NCBI GenBank assembly: GCA_963693365.1
Contig: CAVNZM010000005.1
Location: forward strand, 186,001-250,000
Length of the DNA stretch: 64,000 bases
Direction: 5' to 3'
Source of the DNA: Amoebidium appalachense
Lineage: Eukaryota; Ichthyosporea
Shown: one piece after another, positions 23,986 through 34,316 of the stretch
Position numbering within the stretch: position 1 is the stretch's first letter
Layout: every line of letters begins with the position of its first letter
Notes under the pieces: generated by a model
What the model saw: the letters and a program-made list of their open reading frames with translations, nothing else
Database searches by the model: none
Told to the model about the DNA's origin: nothing
Position numbers and translations under genes: made by a program

Positions 23986-24305
23986 ATAAGCAAGGTTGCC
24001 CAACTAATGCACTGCGAAGCTTTCACCTTTCTATTAGGGTCATATTCTGCACTGCTGCCTTGTAGTGGTACCCGCTCCCAGAAGACCTATATACCTACTT
24101 TCTAGAATCAGTCTGAGCCCGTCAAACAGATAAGGCAGAACGATGGACTAAATACGTGACAAAGAGACTAGGGCTGTTAATTTATTAAGTATTGCAAAGA
24201 CTGGGGGGTCCGGTTAGTATGACACTAGTGCAAAGCTGCCAAGCTGTGTACTACTATGCAAACATCCCCCTTCCCCCCCCCCCCCCCTTCCCCCCCCCCC
24301 CCCCT

Positions 24306-24349
<44 letters not shown>

Positions 24350-24779
24350 ACCCCTACCCCAACACCACCACCACCACCACCCACCCACCCACCGATCGCG
24401 ACAGCCTATGCAGAAGCACACTAGAGTGCACCGACAGAAGAGGGAAAAGGGGAATGGTTGTGAAGTGTTCGGAGGATATGCGCTGAGCGAGAGAGAAAGA
24501 GAGAAAGCCAGCCTGCCTCAGATACCTCAGAGGTGTGCTGCCGTGTAGACTCCAATCCATCATTTTCCCCCCAGCTACCACCTGCTGCATGGTGCTCAGA
24601 GTGTCTCCAATGCCCGGTGTTCACTCGCCCCACCCCTTCCCCACAGCTTCCTTTCCCTCCCCCCCCCCCCCCCCCCCTCCCCCAGCCTCCCCCCCTCCCC
24701 CCGTCCCCCCCCCCCCCCCCCTCCCTCCAAAAAAAGAAAAAAAAGCTAAACCGAGCACACAAACGCACATGCGAGCGCG

Positions 24780-24867
<88 letters not shown>

Positions 24868-25304
24868 GTTACACACACACACACATGATCATGGGTACGA
24901 TAACGTTGTCCTTGAATCCGACGATTTAAAACGCTGGTAGGAGCGAGGAAGAAGTTTATAGGTGGGGATAAGACTATGGGGATATACTCGAGAGAAAGAA
25001 GGTTTGTTTTTGTGGGGTGGGGGGGGGGGGGGGGGGGGGAAGAGTGCTGTTGGTGGAAGGTGGTTGGTAGTGGTTAGGGGCGGGAGGGAGCCTCGGGGAG
25101 GGGGGAAGGGGGTTTCTTACATCTTATGCTGCCCTGAGGCCTCAGCCTGCTCGTTTCATATTCAAAAATCACTCAGCAAGTCAGGGAGGAAGGGGAGGGG
25201 AAACACTGATGTATCGAACGAAGAAGCAAGTCTGAAATAGGGCTCAATGGGAGATCTAGAGACCCCATGGGGCATAATAGAGAGAGGGGAAACCACAGGA
25301 GGGC

Positions 25305-25335
<31 letters not shown>

Positions 25336-25529
25336 TATCACCATATATGTGCGTTGTGTTAATTTTTTCTTGTATATAGATAGGCTAAGCGTCAATGTCA
25401 CGTTTCAACAAGAGATCACTATTTAATGCAAACCGTTTATGATTATAAGCGTACCAACACTCTGATGCCATGATTCAGACATCCGACATGCAAGTGGGTA
25501 TGAATCCCCCCTCCCCCTCCCCCCTCCCC

Positions 25530-25590
25530 CCGGCGCATTAACTGACATAAAATAACCCCCCCCCCCCCCCCTGGCGCATTAACTGACATA
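25530..25590 (+). repeat. Short direct repeat of GGCGCATTAACTGACATAAA between C tracts
   Basis: Two copies at about 25532-25551 and 25573-25592, each bordered by C runs. This looks like a local duplication with C-tract ends. Confidence 0.8.
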
Positions 25591-25990
25591 AAAATCCCCC
25601 CCCCCCCCCCCCCCCCCCCCGTCTCCCCCTGGTTGAAACTCAAGCAGGCCTCAGGCTCTGGTATTGACGTATATATGGGAATATGATCATTTACTGATGT
25701 GCATGCGATAGTGAAGCACAGTACGGGGGGGTGCCGGACTTAACGAATGCACAACTTGAACAGTTAAAAGGGCTTACGGCAAGGAATAGTTTCTTTGAGC
25801 ATGTGGCTTCGAATTCCCCATTAAACGAATGCAAGAGGACCCTTGGTTTTTGCCTTATAAAAAACCCTAAAACAACTGCGTACACGTGTGTGTGATCACT
25901 GCGGCACAGAGATGCCTTAAGTCATGTGCTCGTTTTCCGCGTTTGTGTGTGTATGTGTGTGTATGTGCAAGCCATGGACTTGGTTCGGTC

Positions 25991-26026
<36 letters not shown>

Positions 26027-26828
26027 ACACACACACAAAAAAAATGATGCTTCATTTACTGTGATAGAGAGTGGGCCCCTGTGATACCTGGTTTTCCACT
26101 TTGGGCAGCACAACCCCAAAACATCAGACACAGTAAGATACCAGGTAAATCGGGAGTAGGGTCTAGAACCTTTAGGTTCCTCGGCCGTGGGTTTCGTCAT
26201 CTTACTTGTGACCCCCTCCCCCCTCCCCCCCTCTTCCCCTCTCCCCCCCCCCCCCCCCCCCTCTTCCCCTCCCCCCCTCCCCCTCCCGCCCCCCCCCGGG
26301 GGGGGGGGGGGAGGGGGGTTGGGGGGGGGGGGAACCTGTCCCTGAGAAGCACTGGGACAGGGAATGTCTAATGCGGGGCATCGGGGAGTGCCACAAGGGG
26401 GTGGGGATGGGGGTGGGGGGGGGATGGATAGAGGAATAAGCGTTTGCTGCCGCGTGCTGTGCGTGCATTGTGACACCGTGTTCACGTTGCTATGTGACAT
26501 AGGCACAGTGGGCAGGCCCTGGACTGATGGAAAGCATGTGGCGGTCATGTGCTTGCTTTCGGCTTCTGTAAAAAAAACTTTGAAATACAGAAAACGTGTC
26601 CGCTATAGAGCTGAAGTTTCGCACGGCTTTATATCGTATTTTTCGTTAAAATTGTTCTTACGTTTTTCTTTTCGTTAAAAATTGTTGTTTTGCCTGGGGG
26701 TTTGAATTTTATTTTTTGAGTGATTATCATTGAACCTTGCCAGTGGATTGGTTTTGGTTATTTTCATAGCCGGCATATTGATGCACACGTCACATGCACA
26801 TGCACACGCACATGTACACGCACGCGCG

Positions 26829-26870
<42 letters not shown>

Positions 26871-26873
<3 letters not shown>

Positions 26874-26913
26874 TAAAAAAAAACAGTGCCACACTCACAT
26901 GCACGTGCGCAGA

Positions 26914-26954
<41 letters not shown>

Positions 26955-27003
26955 TAAAAAAAAAACAGTGCCACACTCACATGCACGTGCGCAGACGTAC
27001 ACA
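26871..27003 (+). repeat. 82-bp tandem duplication carrying CA repeats
   Basis: The segment CATTAAAAA...CAGTGCCACACTCAC...GCGCAGACGTACAC occurs at 26871-26923 and again at 26953-27003, separated by (CA)n. The two copies are near identical, so the duplication is recent. Confidence 0.85.
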
Positions 27004-27882
27004 CGCACACACGCACACACACACGCACACATAAAAGCACCCACACCGTACACCAGTGGTACACCACACACGTGACACACACCTTACCATGCCCTCGACA
27101 CCCCCCCCCCTCCCCCCCCCCCCTCTTGTACCTCCCCCCTCCCCCCCCCCCCCCCCCCCCCTCCCCCGCAAGCACGCACATGTGTACACCTTCCAAACCT
27201 TCCAAAAAAATTGTTGCTGGCAGGAGTGGGGAAGAGGGAAAAGAGGAGGGAGGACAGAGAGGCCGGAGGGAGGGGAGGGGCCTGGGAGGAAGGTGTGGAG
27301 AGGGGAGAAGGGGGGGGTAATTCCGTGCATGCGGGCTGCCGTGCACTGCATGACACCACTATGCCGTATACTTGCATGCTCTGGCCAGAGCGTAGGCAGC
27401 AATGACCTTCCAAGGCTTGACTTTTTATCATATATGTTTTCAACCGGCTGTTGAGTTTTGGTATTGTGACTTTTGGTTGGAAGTTCACTTTTTGTTTTGG
27501 TTTTCTGGCCTAAAAACGAGTCTTTTCAACCTGAAAGAGTTTCGCTTCTGATGGTTTTTTTTTTTTGGCGGGTGTTCGCATTGTGACACACGTGCACACA
27601 CACACACCCAGCCCGGCACGCACGCACACACGCACACATGCACACACAATCACACACAGGAGGACCCCTTAGAGCAACTACCGACTGTATCAGCATGCAC
27701 GTGGCAGGTTCTGTGGGTACATGGCACGGAGAACAAGGCCACCGCTTGCGTCCGTTTTTCTTTTTTCTTCTTTTTTTTTCTTTGTCGGAGGGGGAAAGGG
27801 GTTGCAGGCGAGGGGAGTTGGAGGAGTGGCGGTGACCGACTCAGCCACACAGCTGCAGTCACAATAAAGTATGTTGGCGCGT

Positions 27883-27888
27883 TTTATT
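27883..27888 (-). terminator. Candidate polyadenylation signal for the secreted repeat protein gene
   Basis: AATAAA on the minus strand, about 360 nt after the stop codon at 28252-28254. An AATAAA on the plus strand (27863-27868) is nearby, so the assignment is tentative. Confidence 0.35.
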
Positions 27889-28251
27889 TCAAAGTCAATA
27901 ACGGTTGGGACTCAGTCATGTTCTGATATTATGATATTTCATGCAGTGTAATGCAGCATACATGCATTGCACGTGCACTTTCGTTGCAACTAATTCATAA
28001 ATTAATGCTAAGTTTACATCAATCGTGTTATGAAAAAACACGTGCCAGACGTGTGCTCAGACCGAGACATAAGGGTTAGTTAATAGGACATGGTGCAAGG
28101 TGGCGACAAGTAGCTCTGCCCCAAACATGGAATGCGAAGTTAACACCGGATGCCTAGCTAGGCCTACTGTTACACACAGGTCCCGTGCAAACAGTGCACA
28201 AACCACTACAGTAAATCCATCTATGGTCCAAGTAGTCAAGGCCACCTCTCA

Positions 28252-29091
28252 CTATGCAGAGGGGGTTGGTGTGGGTGTCTCGGTGGTGCTTGGGCTACTC
28301 GACGCCCGCTGCATGGAACCCGAACGGAAGATTGGGGCCCGGCGCGACTTGTGCTTCTTTTTCTTGTCGTCTTTTGTGGCTGTGTCGGTCTCAGTCGTTT
28401 CACTAACATCAGCATCAGAAGTGGAATGGAAGACTGGGGCCCTGCGCGACTTGTGCTTCTTTTTCTTGTCGTCTTTTGTGTTTGCGTCGGTCTCAGTCGT
28501 TTCACTAACATCAGCATCAGAAGAGGAATGGAAGACTGGGGCCCTGCGCGACTTGTGCTTCTTTTTCTTGTCGTCTTTTGTGTTTGCGTCGGTCTCAGTC
28601 GTTTCACTAACATCAGCATCAGAAGAGGAATGGAAGACTGGGGCCCTGCGCGACTTGTGCTTCTTTTTCTTGTCGTCTTTTGTGTTTGCGTCGGTCTCAG
28701 TCGTTTCACTAACATCAGCATCAGAAGAGGAATGGAAGACTGGGGCCCTGCGCGACTTGTGCTTCTTTTTCTTGTCGTCTTTTGTGTTTGCGTCGGTCTC
28801 AGTCGTTTCACTAACATCAGCATCAGAAGTGGAATGGAAGACTGGGGCCCTGCGCGACTTGTGCTTCTTTTTCTTGTCGTCTTTTGTGTCTGCGTCGCTG
28901 TCCGTTGATTCAACACTAGTGTCCGCAATGGTTATGTCACCAAGGGGAAGGGGAGGCGCCTGCGGGTCTTTTGCAACCACAGACTGCGCACGGAAATTGG
29001 GTCCACGGCGGTGACGAAGAGTAGCAGCATCGGCCAAGCCTAGAAGGAGCATGCAAAGGGCAAGAGCAAAGAACACAATTGTCCGCGCCAT
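28252..29091 (-). CDS. Secreted 279-aa protein with six 34-aa tandem repeats and dibasic sites
   Basis: Single uninterrupted frame. Residues 1-22 form a signal peptide (basic start, hydrophobic core, ALA-type end). After a linker come six tandem 34-residue units with the core DDKKKKHKSRRAP[VI]F followed by S/T/D/E-rich sequence. The tail is Ser/Thr/Pro-rich. Each unit alternates a strongly basic stretch ending in Lys-Ser-Arg-Arg with an acidic one. An HRRGPNF near residue 28 looks like a degenerate first unit. The layout is what Kex2/furin-processed precursors of repeated peptides look like, as in fungal pheromone or neuropeptide precursors. That is inference; a matrix, wall or mineral-binding protein is equally open. 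A TATA box lies 48 bp upstream, with CCAAT motifs further up. No transmembrane segment is seen. Confidence 0.75.
   Translation of the reverse strand: MARTIVFFALALCMLLLGLADAATLRHRRGPNFRAQSVVAKDPQAPPLPLGDITIADTSVESTDSDADTKDDKKKKHKSRRAPVFHSTSDADVSETTETDANTKDDKKKKHKSRRAPVFHSSSDADVSETTETDANTKDDKKKKHKSRRAPVFHSSSDADVSETTETDANTKDDKKKKHKSRRAPVFHSSSDADVSETTETDANTKDDKKKKHKSRRAPVFHSTSDADVSETTETDTATKDDKKKKHKSRRAPIFRSGSMQRASSSPSTTETPTPTPSA
28346..28950 (-). repeat. 102-bp coding minisatellite
   Basis: Six units of exactly 102 bp, with starts at 28346, 28448, 28550, 28652, 28754 and 28856 on the plus strand. The inner units are almost identical at nucleotide level, including silent positions. This indicates recent expansion or homogenisation. 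Confidence 0.9.
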
Positions 29092-29138
29092 GGTGCCGAG
29101 TCTCTAAGGCACTTGAAGTGGGCGGGTAAAGAACGTGG

Positions 29139-29145
29139 CTTATAT
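29139..29145 (-). promoter_or_regulatory. TATA box (ATATAAG) of the secreted repeat protein gene
   Basis: Minus-strand ATATAAG, 48 bp before the ATG at 29091. CCAAT motifs at about 29325, 29348 and 29417 lie further upstream, in the usual order for a eukaryotic promoter. Confidence 0.5.
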
Positions 29146-30303
29146 GCGCACCTGTGGGTGGATAATATACTAAAGATGATTGTTGACACTTGCCACAACT
29201 CTATTCACCCGATGTAGCTGTATGTATGTACTGGTGACTGAGAGTGAAAACATGGTGCTGCAGTTTTGTTTTGGCCCTTGGCGCGATGTCGCCTCATGGC
29301 TTGCATGCCATAGAAGGCTTTCAGCCAATCACAATTTCTTCTTACCAGCCAATCCACCACATTTGGCTTTTCAAGATGATCTTATCAGCACTACTATGTG
29401 GCCCGTTATAAGCCAGCCAATCACGAAACCTAAATTTATCGGAGTCAACCAGAGGGGCAGGGTGTGAACGTGACAATTGCATCTGGCTTTGTAACAGGAT
29501 GACGCCCTTAGAGCCACCAACCGTTTTCAGTTAGCGTTTTCTTTCTCTCTTTTTTTCTGTACTTACTAGAGCTGTGCTGGTTGGATATTTGTCTAATACT
29601 AGTGGACCTTACCTTAAAAAGTTACGGGCAATTTTAGGTTTCAGGGACAATTTTGCACTTGTGGCCAAAACAAACCAAACATTTCACAGCCTGACCATAC
29701 TCATGCAGGTCCCAGGTGCCTATAACCGTGGTCCCATGTTTGTGCACTGCCGTGTAAAAGAAAGTATTTAAAGATTCACACTGTCTTGAACTGTCACTCA
29801 GTGTTCTCTAGTGCACGATTTTTTTCTTTGGCATATGTCTGGCAGCCACTCTGAGCTCGAGAAGGAGACGGTGCCAGGGCCCGGAAGGAGACGGTGGGCG
29901 CGAGGCCGCCGGCCGTTCGACGGCGTGTTTGCACGCGCAGATTCTTCAAATATTTCGAATTCCACTGATGTTACGGGACTGTACCCTCGACATGACGACC
30001 CACGCGCAAGGGTCGTGACAGTCTGACAGTCAGACTCGCGAGTCTCGTGGCAAACACGTGGCTAAGGTGACAGTCGGCCAGCAAAGCCTCCTATCAAGTA
30101 ATCAACAATTGAAGGCCTTGCAGTCTTCACAACACATTGCATATATATGGGCATGCATGTACTGGCTGTACCTAAACGTCGTCGAGGGGAGGCTGCTGAT
30201 CACTATCGATATCCGTTGCTCAGCGTGCATGCCCACTGCTCTGAGCTGTGTGTGCCACTGGGTATCAGTATGGAGTGTTTTTTTGGGAGGGCGGCGGGTG
30301 GGG

Positions 30304-30341
<38 letters not shown>

Positions 30342-30458
30342 GTTTGGAGGTGGGGGTTGGTTTCAGCTTGATGTTCCCGCAGCTACGCGGCGGAAAGTAA
30401 TTCCAAAAAAAAAAAAAAATTACACACAAACCGGTACCGTATTTGGGGGTTTACACAC
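29146..30458. other. Intergenic, promoter-side sequence and palindromes
   Basis: Contains three CCAAT motifs (29325-29420), duplicated GGAGACGGTG at about 29863 and 29886, a compound palindrome at 30021-30045 and a G tract at about 30308-30339. No coding sequence is supported. Confidence 0.5.
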
Positions 30459-30606
30459 TTTTTATTGCGTGGACATTGCCGGAGGCCCAGCCACATTCGA
30501 CGGCCTACTGCGTTTTCCAGCACAGCCAATCAAATGCAGCCAGTGACATATGTACATGCTAGGCAACAATGAGCGCCATCGTAGGATCTGACACCCCTAT
30601 TACATA

Positions 30607-33600
30607 TTATGGGTAAGCAGATGCTAGCATCGGTAGCTCCGACAGAAAGTTAAGGCACCGGATCACAATATCATACTGTGCAGCATTAATAAGGTGATCT
30701 AGGATAGTCATCTTAAAACGGATATATTGAGGAAGAGATGAAGAAAAGAGAATAAAACCGCCAATAACCTCCGGTTCTAATACATTAGCTAACAGGTTGC
30801 ATTTATTGATAGATATGCAGCCGCGAGTAAACCGCCCCCCACACATATTACACATACGAGCAGGAGACACCAGAAACCGATTACACCGCCAAGCCATAAT
30901 CATCTTTGCGTTTTTACACCACACCACATTACGAATAAACGAATCTATGTATGAACGAGACTCTCTAACCGTATCCGCCATATAGGCTACTAGTAGTTGG
31001 TGTTTGTGCGGTCCTAACACCGGAAGGGACTCAACACGTAGAGTAAAAAGATATCTATCAGCCATAGACTTGAAACTATTCATATTCACACTATGATCTA
31101 GCCGTACCTCCGGGGGGGTCGCCAGCCATTCCACATAGCGCTCGGCAATGGGCAGAGACGATGGGGAAGGGAAGAGGTACAGGGGCGAATCCGGCGGGGA
31201 TGCGTGTAGCCGGAAGAGCGGGTGGTCCGGGGCACAAGCGGACAGGCGGGTGATGTGCTCGTGAAATTTAAGGGCTAATTCGTGTACGCGTTGTGATGGT
31301 GGTGTGAGTGCGTAGAGAGAATCAAAAAGGCGTCTAGGGATAGGTGTGGAAAGACCAGTGAGAAACATACAACAAGTTGTGTAATGGAAATCATCTAATG
31401 ATTTGAGGACATTAGTAACAGTATCAGGGGGTGCCATAGCTAGTAAGGGCAACCCGTATTCCGACAAAGGGCGAATATATGTGCGAAATATACTAAGACG
31501 ATTGTATAGGTGGACAGTATGAGAAAGAGAAGCAAGATACACATCCCGAAATAACCGAAGACACCTCCCTGCACTCTCCACCCGACGGTCGATCATCCGT
31601 TTGAAACATATGCCCCATTCGTCCACCGGAATCCCCAAATACTTGTATTCGATTGGGCGAGGGAGGGGACTGCCGAAAATACAAACGTCGTCCCATGCCG
31701 GTATCGATTTTGATAAAAGGGCACACTTTTTGACATTAATCTGCATATCGTTGCGCTGGCACCAATGTTCAACCACACGAATGTATTGCCGTAGTTCGAG
31801 AGGATCGGATGACATAAGCACAATATCGTCGGCAAAAAAGAGGGCGGGAGGAGCCTGGGATGGCAACCCCCCGTCAATTTGTGCCGCAGAAAGAGTGTCG
31901 GCTAAATCATCAATATACAGGTTGAAAAGAAGAGGACTTAGCAGGGACCCTTGAAGTACCCCGCGCGTGCGGGTAAACCCTGGGGATAGCCGCCCATTAA
32001 CCACCGCTCGTCCGCGTGTAAACGTAAACATAGCTTCCAGTAGCCGACCCATTTGGAATGGGACACCGCGAGTGGCTAACTTGGCCCACAGGCGAGGGAG
32101 GTCGACCGTGTCGTACGCGTTCTTAAAATCGATAAATACGAGGTGCTCGGTATCACTTTGAGTTGCATTATGTAGAGTGAGGATTTGTGCGTAACATGAG
32201 TGTCGATGCCGAAACGCCGCCTGAAGAGGGCTCAGCTGGGAAGCCTGCTTAAGGGTGGGGTTACGGGAAAAGGCCTGTAAAAGGCCACTTTCGAATAATC
32301 GGCGAAAAACGGACGTAAGGGTGATAGGGCGAAATTCGTGGATGGGACCCTGTGCAACCGTTTTCTTGATGGGAAACACTAAGGTGGCTAGCCACTCCGA
32401 GGGCACTTTACCGACATCAGAATACCAGCTAAACAACTCGCTAAGAATACATGTAAGTGGTGGCGGCGGGCCACGCTTTTCGTCTTTCTCGGGTCGGGGT
32501 GGGATGAGTACCTTAAGTAGTGCCATAGGGATGCCGTCCGGCCCGCACGCTTTGCGGGACGGGTAACGGGAGACTAACTGCCATACCGCATCTGGGGTAA
32601 AAAGTTCCCCCAATTCCGCCCCAAACTCAGCCGGCCCCGCTGGCCACGCCGTGTGTGGTGGTGGTGGTGTGTCGGAGGGTGGAACAAAAACAGGAGGGGG
32701 CGCCTGCCCCAGGTCCGTGGCCATACATGTCGGGTTACGTTTAAACAGGGTGCCGTAAAAGGAATCGGTTGCAGATTCCGGGTCGGATGACGGGTCGGCC
32801 GTTATTCGAATCGAATGATCGCCGCGATCAATCTTCCGAATATTACCCAATAGCATGTGATACGGTAGAGGCTTACGTAAGGCAGCCTCCGCTCGAGGGC
32901 CGCGAGTGTGTGTAGTTCGTGCTTGTGGGTAAACTTGGGCACCTAAACAGGCATATTCACCTATGTCCCACAAGGTTTCTCGTACTGTAGACCAGACGCT
33001 ATCGATGAAGGTCTGGTCGGTGCGTAGTGGGGTTTGGCGTCCATCACGCACAAGCGATAATAGACTCGGTTGCACCGTCTCGAAAAAGAAGCGAGTGTCT
33101 GCTTGGCCGCGCTGGCTTTTAAGTTCGCGTACGTTAAGTCTGTAAGTGTGTTGTGGTGACGGCGTAGAACGGCTAAGTGTAGTGCGAAAGACTATAGGTA
33201 GGTGGTCTGACGGTGGGGGGTGTAGGTTGTGGTGTATGTGTAAGGTGCAAGGACCAGAGGCTGCCCCCCAGTCCGTGCGGTGTTCTTGTACTACAGATGG
33301 AAGAGTAAGGCGTAAGGCTGTAACAAAAGTGTGAAAGGTTGGCGTGCGTGGGTGGTTGGGTTTAAGTAGGGCCTGTGGGTGGCCGTGTAGGGGGTGTGGG
33401 GTGGTAGTTAGCGGGCTATTAAAGTCTCCTAACACTAGTGTGGGGTTATGTGGGGCGATGGTGTTAAGCTCGTGTTTAAGTGCTAGAAGTGGAAGGCTAG
33501 GTGGAAAATAAACAAAAGTGCATATATGGCCACAAACTGAGATGGTGAGTGTGTGTATTGTACGTGCTATAACTGAACAGTGGTTAACAAAGTGGTAGGC

Positions 33601-33810
33601 GGCGATGAACACTATGCCGGAGTGAGGCTTGTGGCCCACAGGCTGAGTAGACTCGCCGACGAGCCGTCCAGACCGACGGAGTGTGGCGTGGTCTCGCCAC
33701 CACGTTTCTGCGACAACAATAAACGGGAACTCCTGTTGGGGTAACGAAAGAAGAAACTGTGCTTTACTCTTATTTAGACTACGAGCATTCCAGAAAAGAA
33801 AGGAGAGCAT
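30607..33810 (-). CDS. LINE ORF2: apurinic-endonuclease-like domain plus reverse transcriptase, 1,067 aa
   Basis: The N-terminal exonuclease-endonuclease-phosphatase domain shows WNARSLN (residues 7-13), the catalytic Glu in AETWW (about 34), VLGDFNSPL (about 126) and PSDHLP (about 198). The reverse transcriptase spans roughly residues 440-720, with FIDFKNAYDTVD (motif A, about 556), GVLQGSLLSPLLFNLYIDDL (motif B) and FFADDIVL (motif C, about 658). All catalytic acidic residues are present. A Cys cluster (CNMCGGRFTRGC, about 984) near the C-terminus resembles the zinc-knuckle region of many LINE ORF2 proteins. Expected role: nick target DNA and prime reverse transcription on it. The ATG starts 2 nt after the ORF1 stop. 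Confidence 0.93.
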   Translation of the reverse strand: MLSFLFWNARSLNKSKAQFLLSLPQQEFPFIVVAETWWRDHATLRRSGRLVGESTQPVGHKPHSGIVFIAAYHFVNHCSVIARTIHTLTISVCGHICTFVYFPPSLPLLALKHELNTIAPHNPTLVLGDFNSPLTTTPHPLHGHPQALLKPNHPRTPTFHTFVTALRLTLPSVVQEHRTDWGAASGPCTLHIHHNLHPPPSDHLPIVFRTTLSRSTPSPQHTYRLNVRELKSQRGQADTRFFFETVQPSLLSLVRDGRQTPLRTDQTFIDSVWSTVRETLWDIGEYACLGAQVYPQARTTHTRGPRAEAALRKPLPYHMLLGNIRKIDRGDHSIRITADPSSDPESATDSFYGTLFKRNPTCMATDLGQAPPPVFVPPSDTPPPPHTAWPAGPAEFGAELGELFTPDAVWQLVSRYPSRKACGPDGIPMALLKVLIPPRPEKDEKRGPPPPLTCILSELFSWYSDVGKVPSEWLATLVFPIKKTVAQGPIHEFRPITLTSVFRRLFESGLLQAFSRNPTLKQASQLSPLQAAFRHRHSCYAQILTLHNATQSDTEHLVFIDFKNAYDTVDLPRLWAKLATRGVPFQMGRLLEAMFTFTRGRAVVNGRLSPGFTRTRGVLQGSLLSPLLFNLYIDDLADTLSAAQIDGGLPSQAPPALFFADDIVLMSSDPLELRQYIRVVEHWCQRNDMQINVKKCALLSKSIPAWDDVCIFGSPLPRPIEYKYLGIPVDEWGICFKRMIDRRVESAGRCLRLFRDVYLASLSHTVHLYNRLSIFRTYIRPLSEYGLPLLAMAPPDTVTNVLKSLDDFHYTTCCMFLTGLSTPIPRRLFDSLYALTPPSQRVHELALKFHEHITRLSACAPDHPLFRLHASPPDSPLYLFPSPSSLPIAERYVEWLATPPEVRLDHSVNMNSFKSMADRYLFTLRVESLPVLGPHKHQLLVAYMADTVRESRSYIDSFIRNVVWCKNAKMIMAWRCNRFLVSPARMCNMCGGRFTRGCISINKCNLLANVLEPEVIGGFILFSSSLPQYIRFKMTILDHLINAAQYDIVIRCLNFLSELPMLASAYP

Positions 33811-33812
33811 GC

Positions 33813-34316
33813 TTACTGGGAGTTGGCTGGTGCGGCGGTGGGGTCGTAGGGCTTGCTGAAGACCTGCACGTGCTGAGCCTCCCAGTAGGCACGCACCTCA
33901 GCTGCTGTTTTGGCCCGGCTGTCGTGTGCCGGGTAAAGTGTGGCTGCCTTGACAGCCCATGCATGGGCGTTGGCCATTCTTGCAAGCACCCGGCGTTGCC
34001 AAGAGGCCCGGGCAGCGGCCTCTGCATCAACACGGTTAAGTGTGGTGTTGTAGGGAGCCGTAGGATCGAAGTCTGCGAGAAAGGTGGCGTCGGTAGCACG
34101 TTGGATGATGTTTATGAGGGTATCACGGTAGCCGGCACGCACAATGAACACTGTGTAGCGACGGCCAATGAAGAGCATGTCGGGAATCATTCGGTTGAGG
34201 ACACCGAGGGTGTAAAGACGGTCACGCATGGTGCTGATGTTGGCCGGCACCAAGGTGAAGGCTGCAGTGGTCAACTCGGACTCGTCGGTACCCTGAGGGG
34301 CAGGGTCAGACGCCAC
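33813..34316 (-). CDS. LINE ORF1 protein, 167 aa
   Basis: Runs from ATG at 34316 to TAA at 33815-33813, immediately ahead of ORF2. The protein is Ala/Arg-rich with alternating strands and helices (VPANISTMRDRLYTLGVLN, RRYTVFIVRAGYRDTLINII). This is compatible with an RNA-binding RRM-like fold, but no zinc knuckle or coiled coil is obvious. Position and linkage identify it as ORF1, and its nucleic-acid chaperone role is inferred from the family. The stop and the ORF2 start form TAAGCATG, suggesting coupled translation. Confidence 0.7.
   Translation of the reverse strand: MASDPAPQGTDESELTTAAFTLVPANISTMRDRLYTLGVLNRMIPDMLFIGRRYTVFIVRAGYRDTLINIIQRATDATFLADFDPTAPYNTTLNRVDAEAAARASWQRRVLARMANAHAWAVKAATLYPAHDSRAKTAAEVRAYWEAQHVQVFSKPYDPTAAPANSQ

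Larger units (their letters stand above)
23986..28251. other. Intergenic, repeats and unassigned sequence
   Basis: Contains C tracts at 24310-24350 and 24660-24720, (CA)n at 24786-24866, G or C tracts near 25017, 25305, 25600 and 25993, C/T-rich sequence at 26215-26300, CA repeats at 26840-27030 and unique sequence in between. No exon is supported. Confidence 0.6.
30459..34316 (-). mobile_element. LINE-type non-LTR retrotransposon, two ORFs, apparently intact
   Basis: The element comprises ORF1 (34316-33813) and ORF2 (33810-30607) on the minus strand, with no LTRs. A minus-strand AATAAA at about 30460-30465 may mark the 3' end. The 5' limit beyond 34316 and any target-site duplication are not resolved. 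Both frames are open, so the copy could be young. The order (ORF1; APE then RT) fits APE-type LINEs. No RNase H domain is evident after the RT. Confidence 0.85.

Noticed and set aside
28100-29014. Plus-strand 304-codon frame with FFFLSSFV repeats
   Set aside because: It is the antisense of the secreted repeat protein. The minus-strand frame has the signal peptide, TATA box and sensible composition.
30402-30420. Poly(A) tail of the LINE
   Set aside because: The A run is on the plus strand, while the LINE is on the minus strand, where a tail would appear as T on the plus strand.
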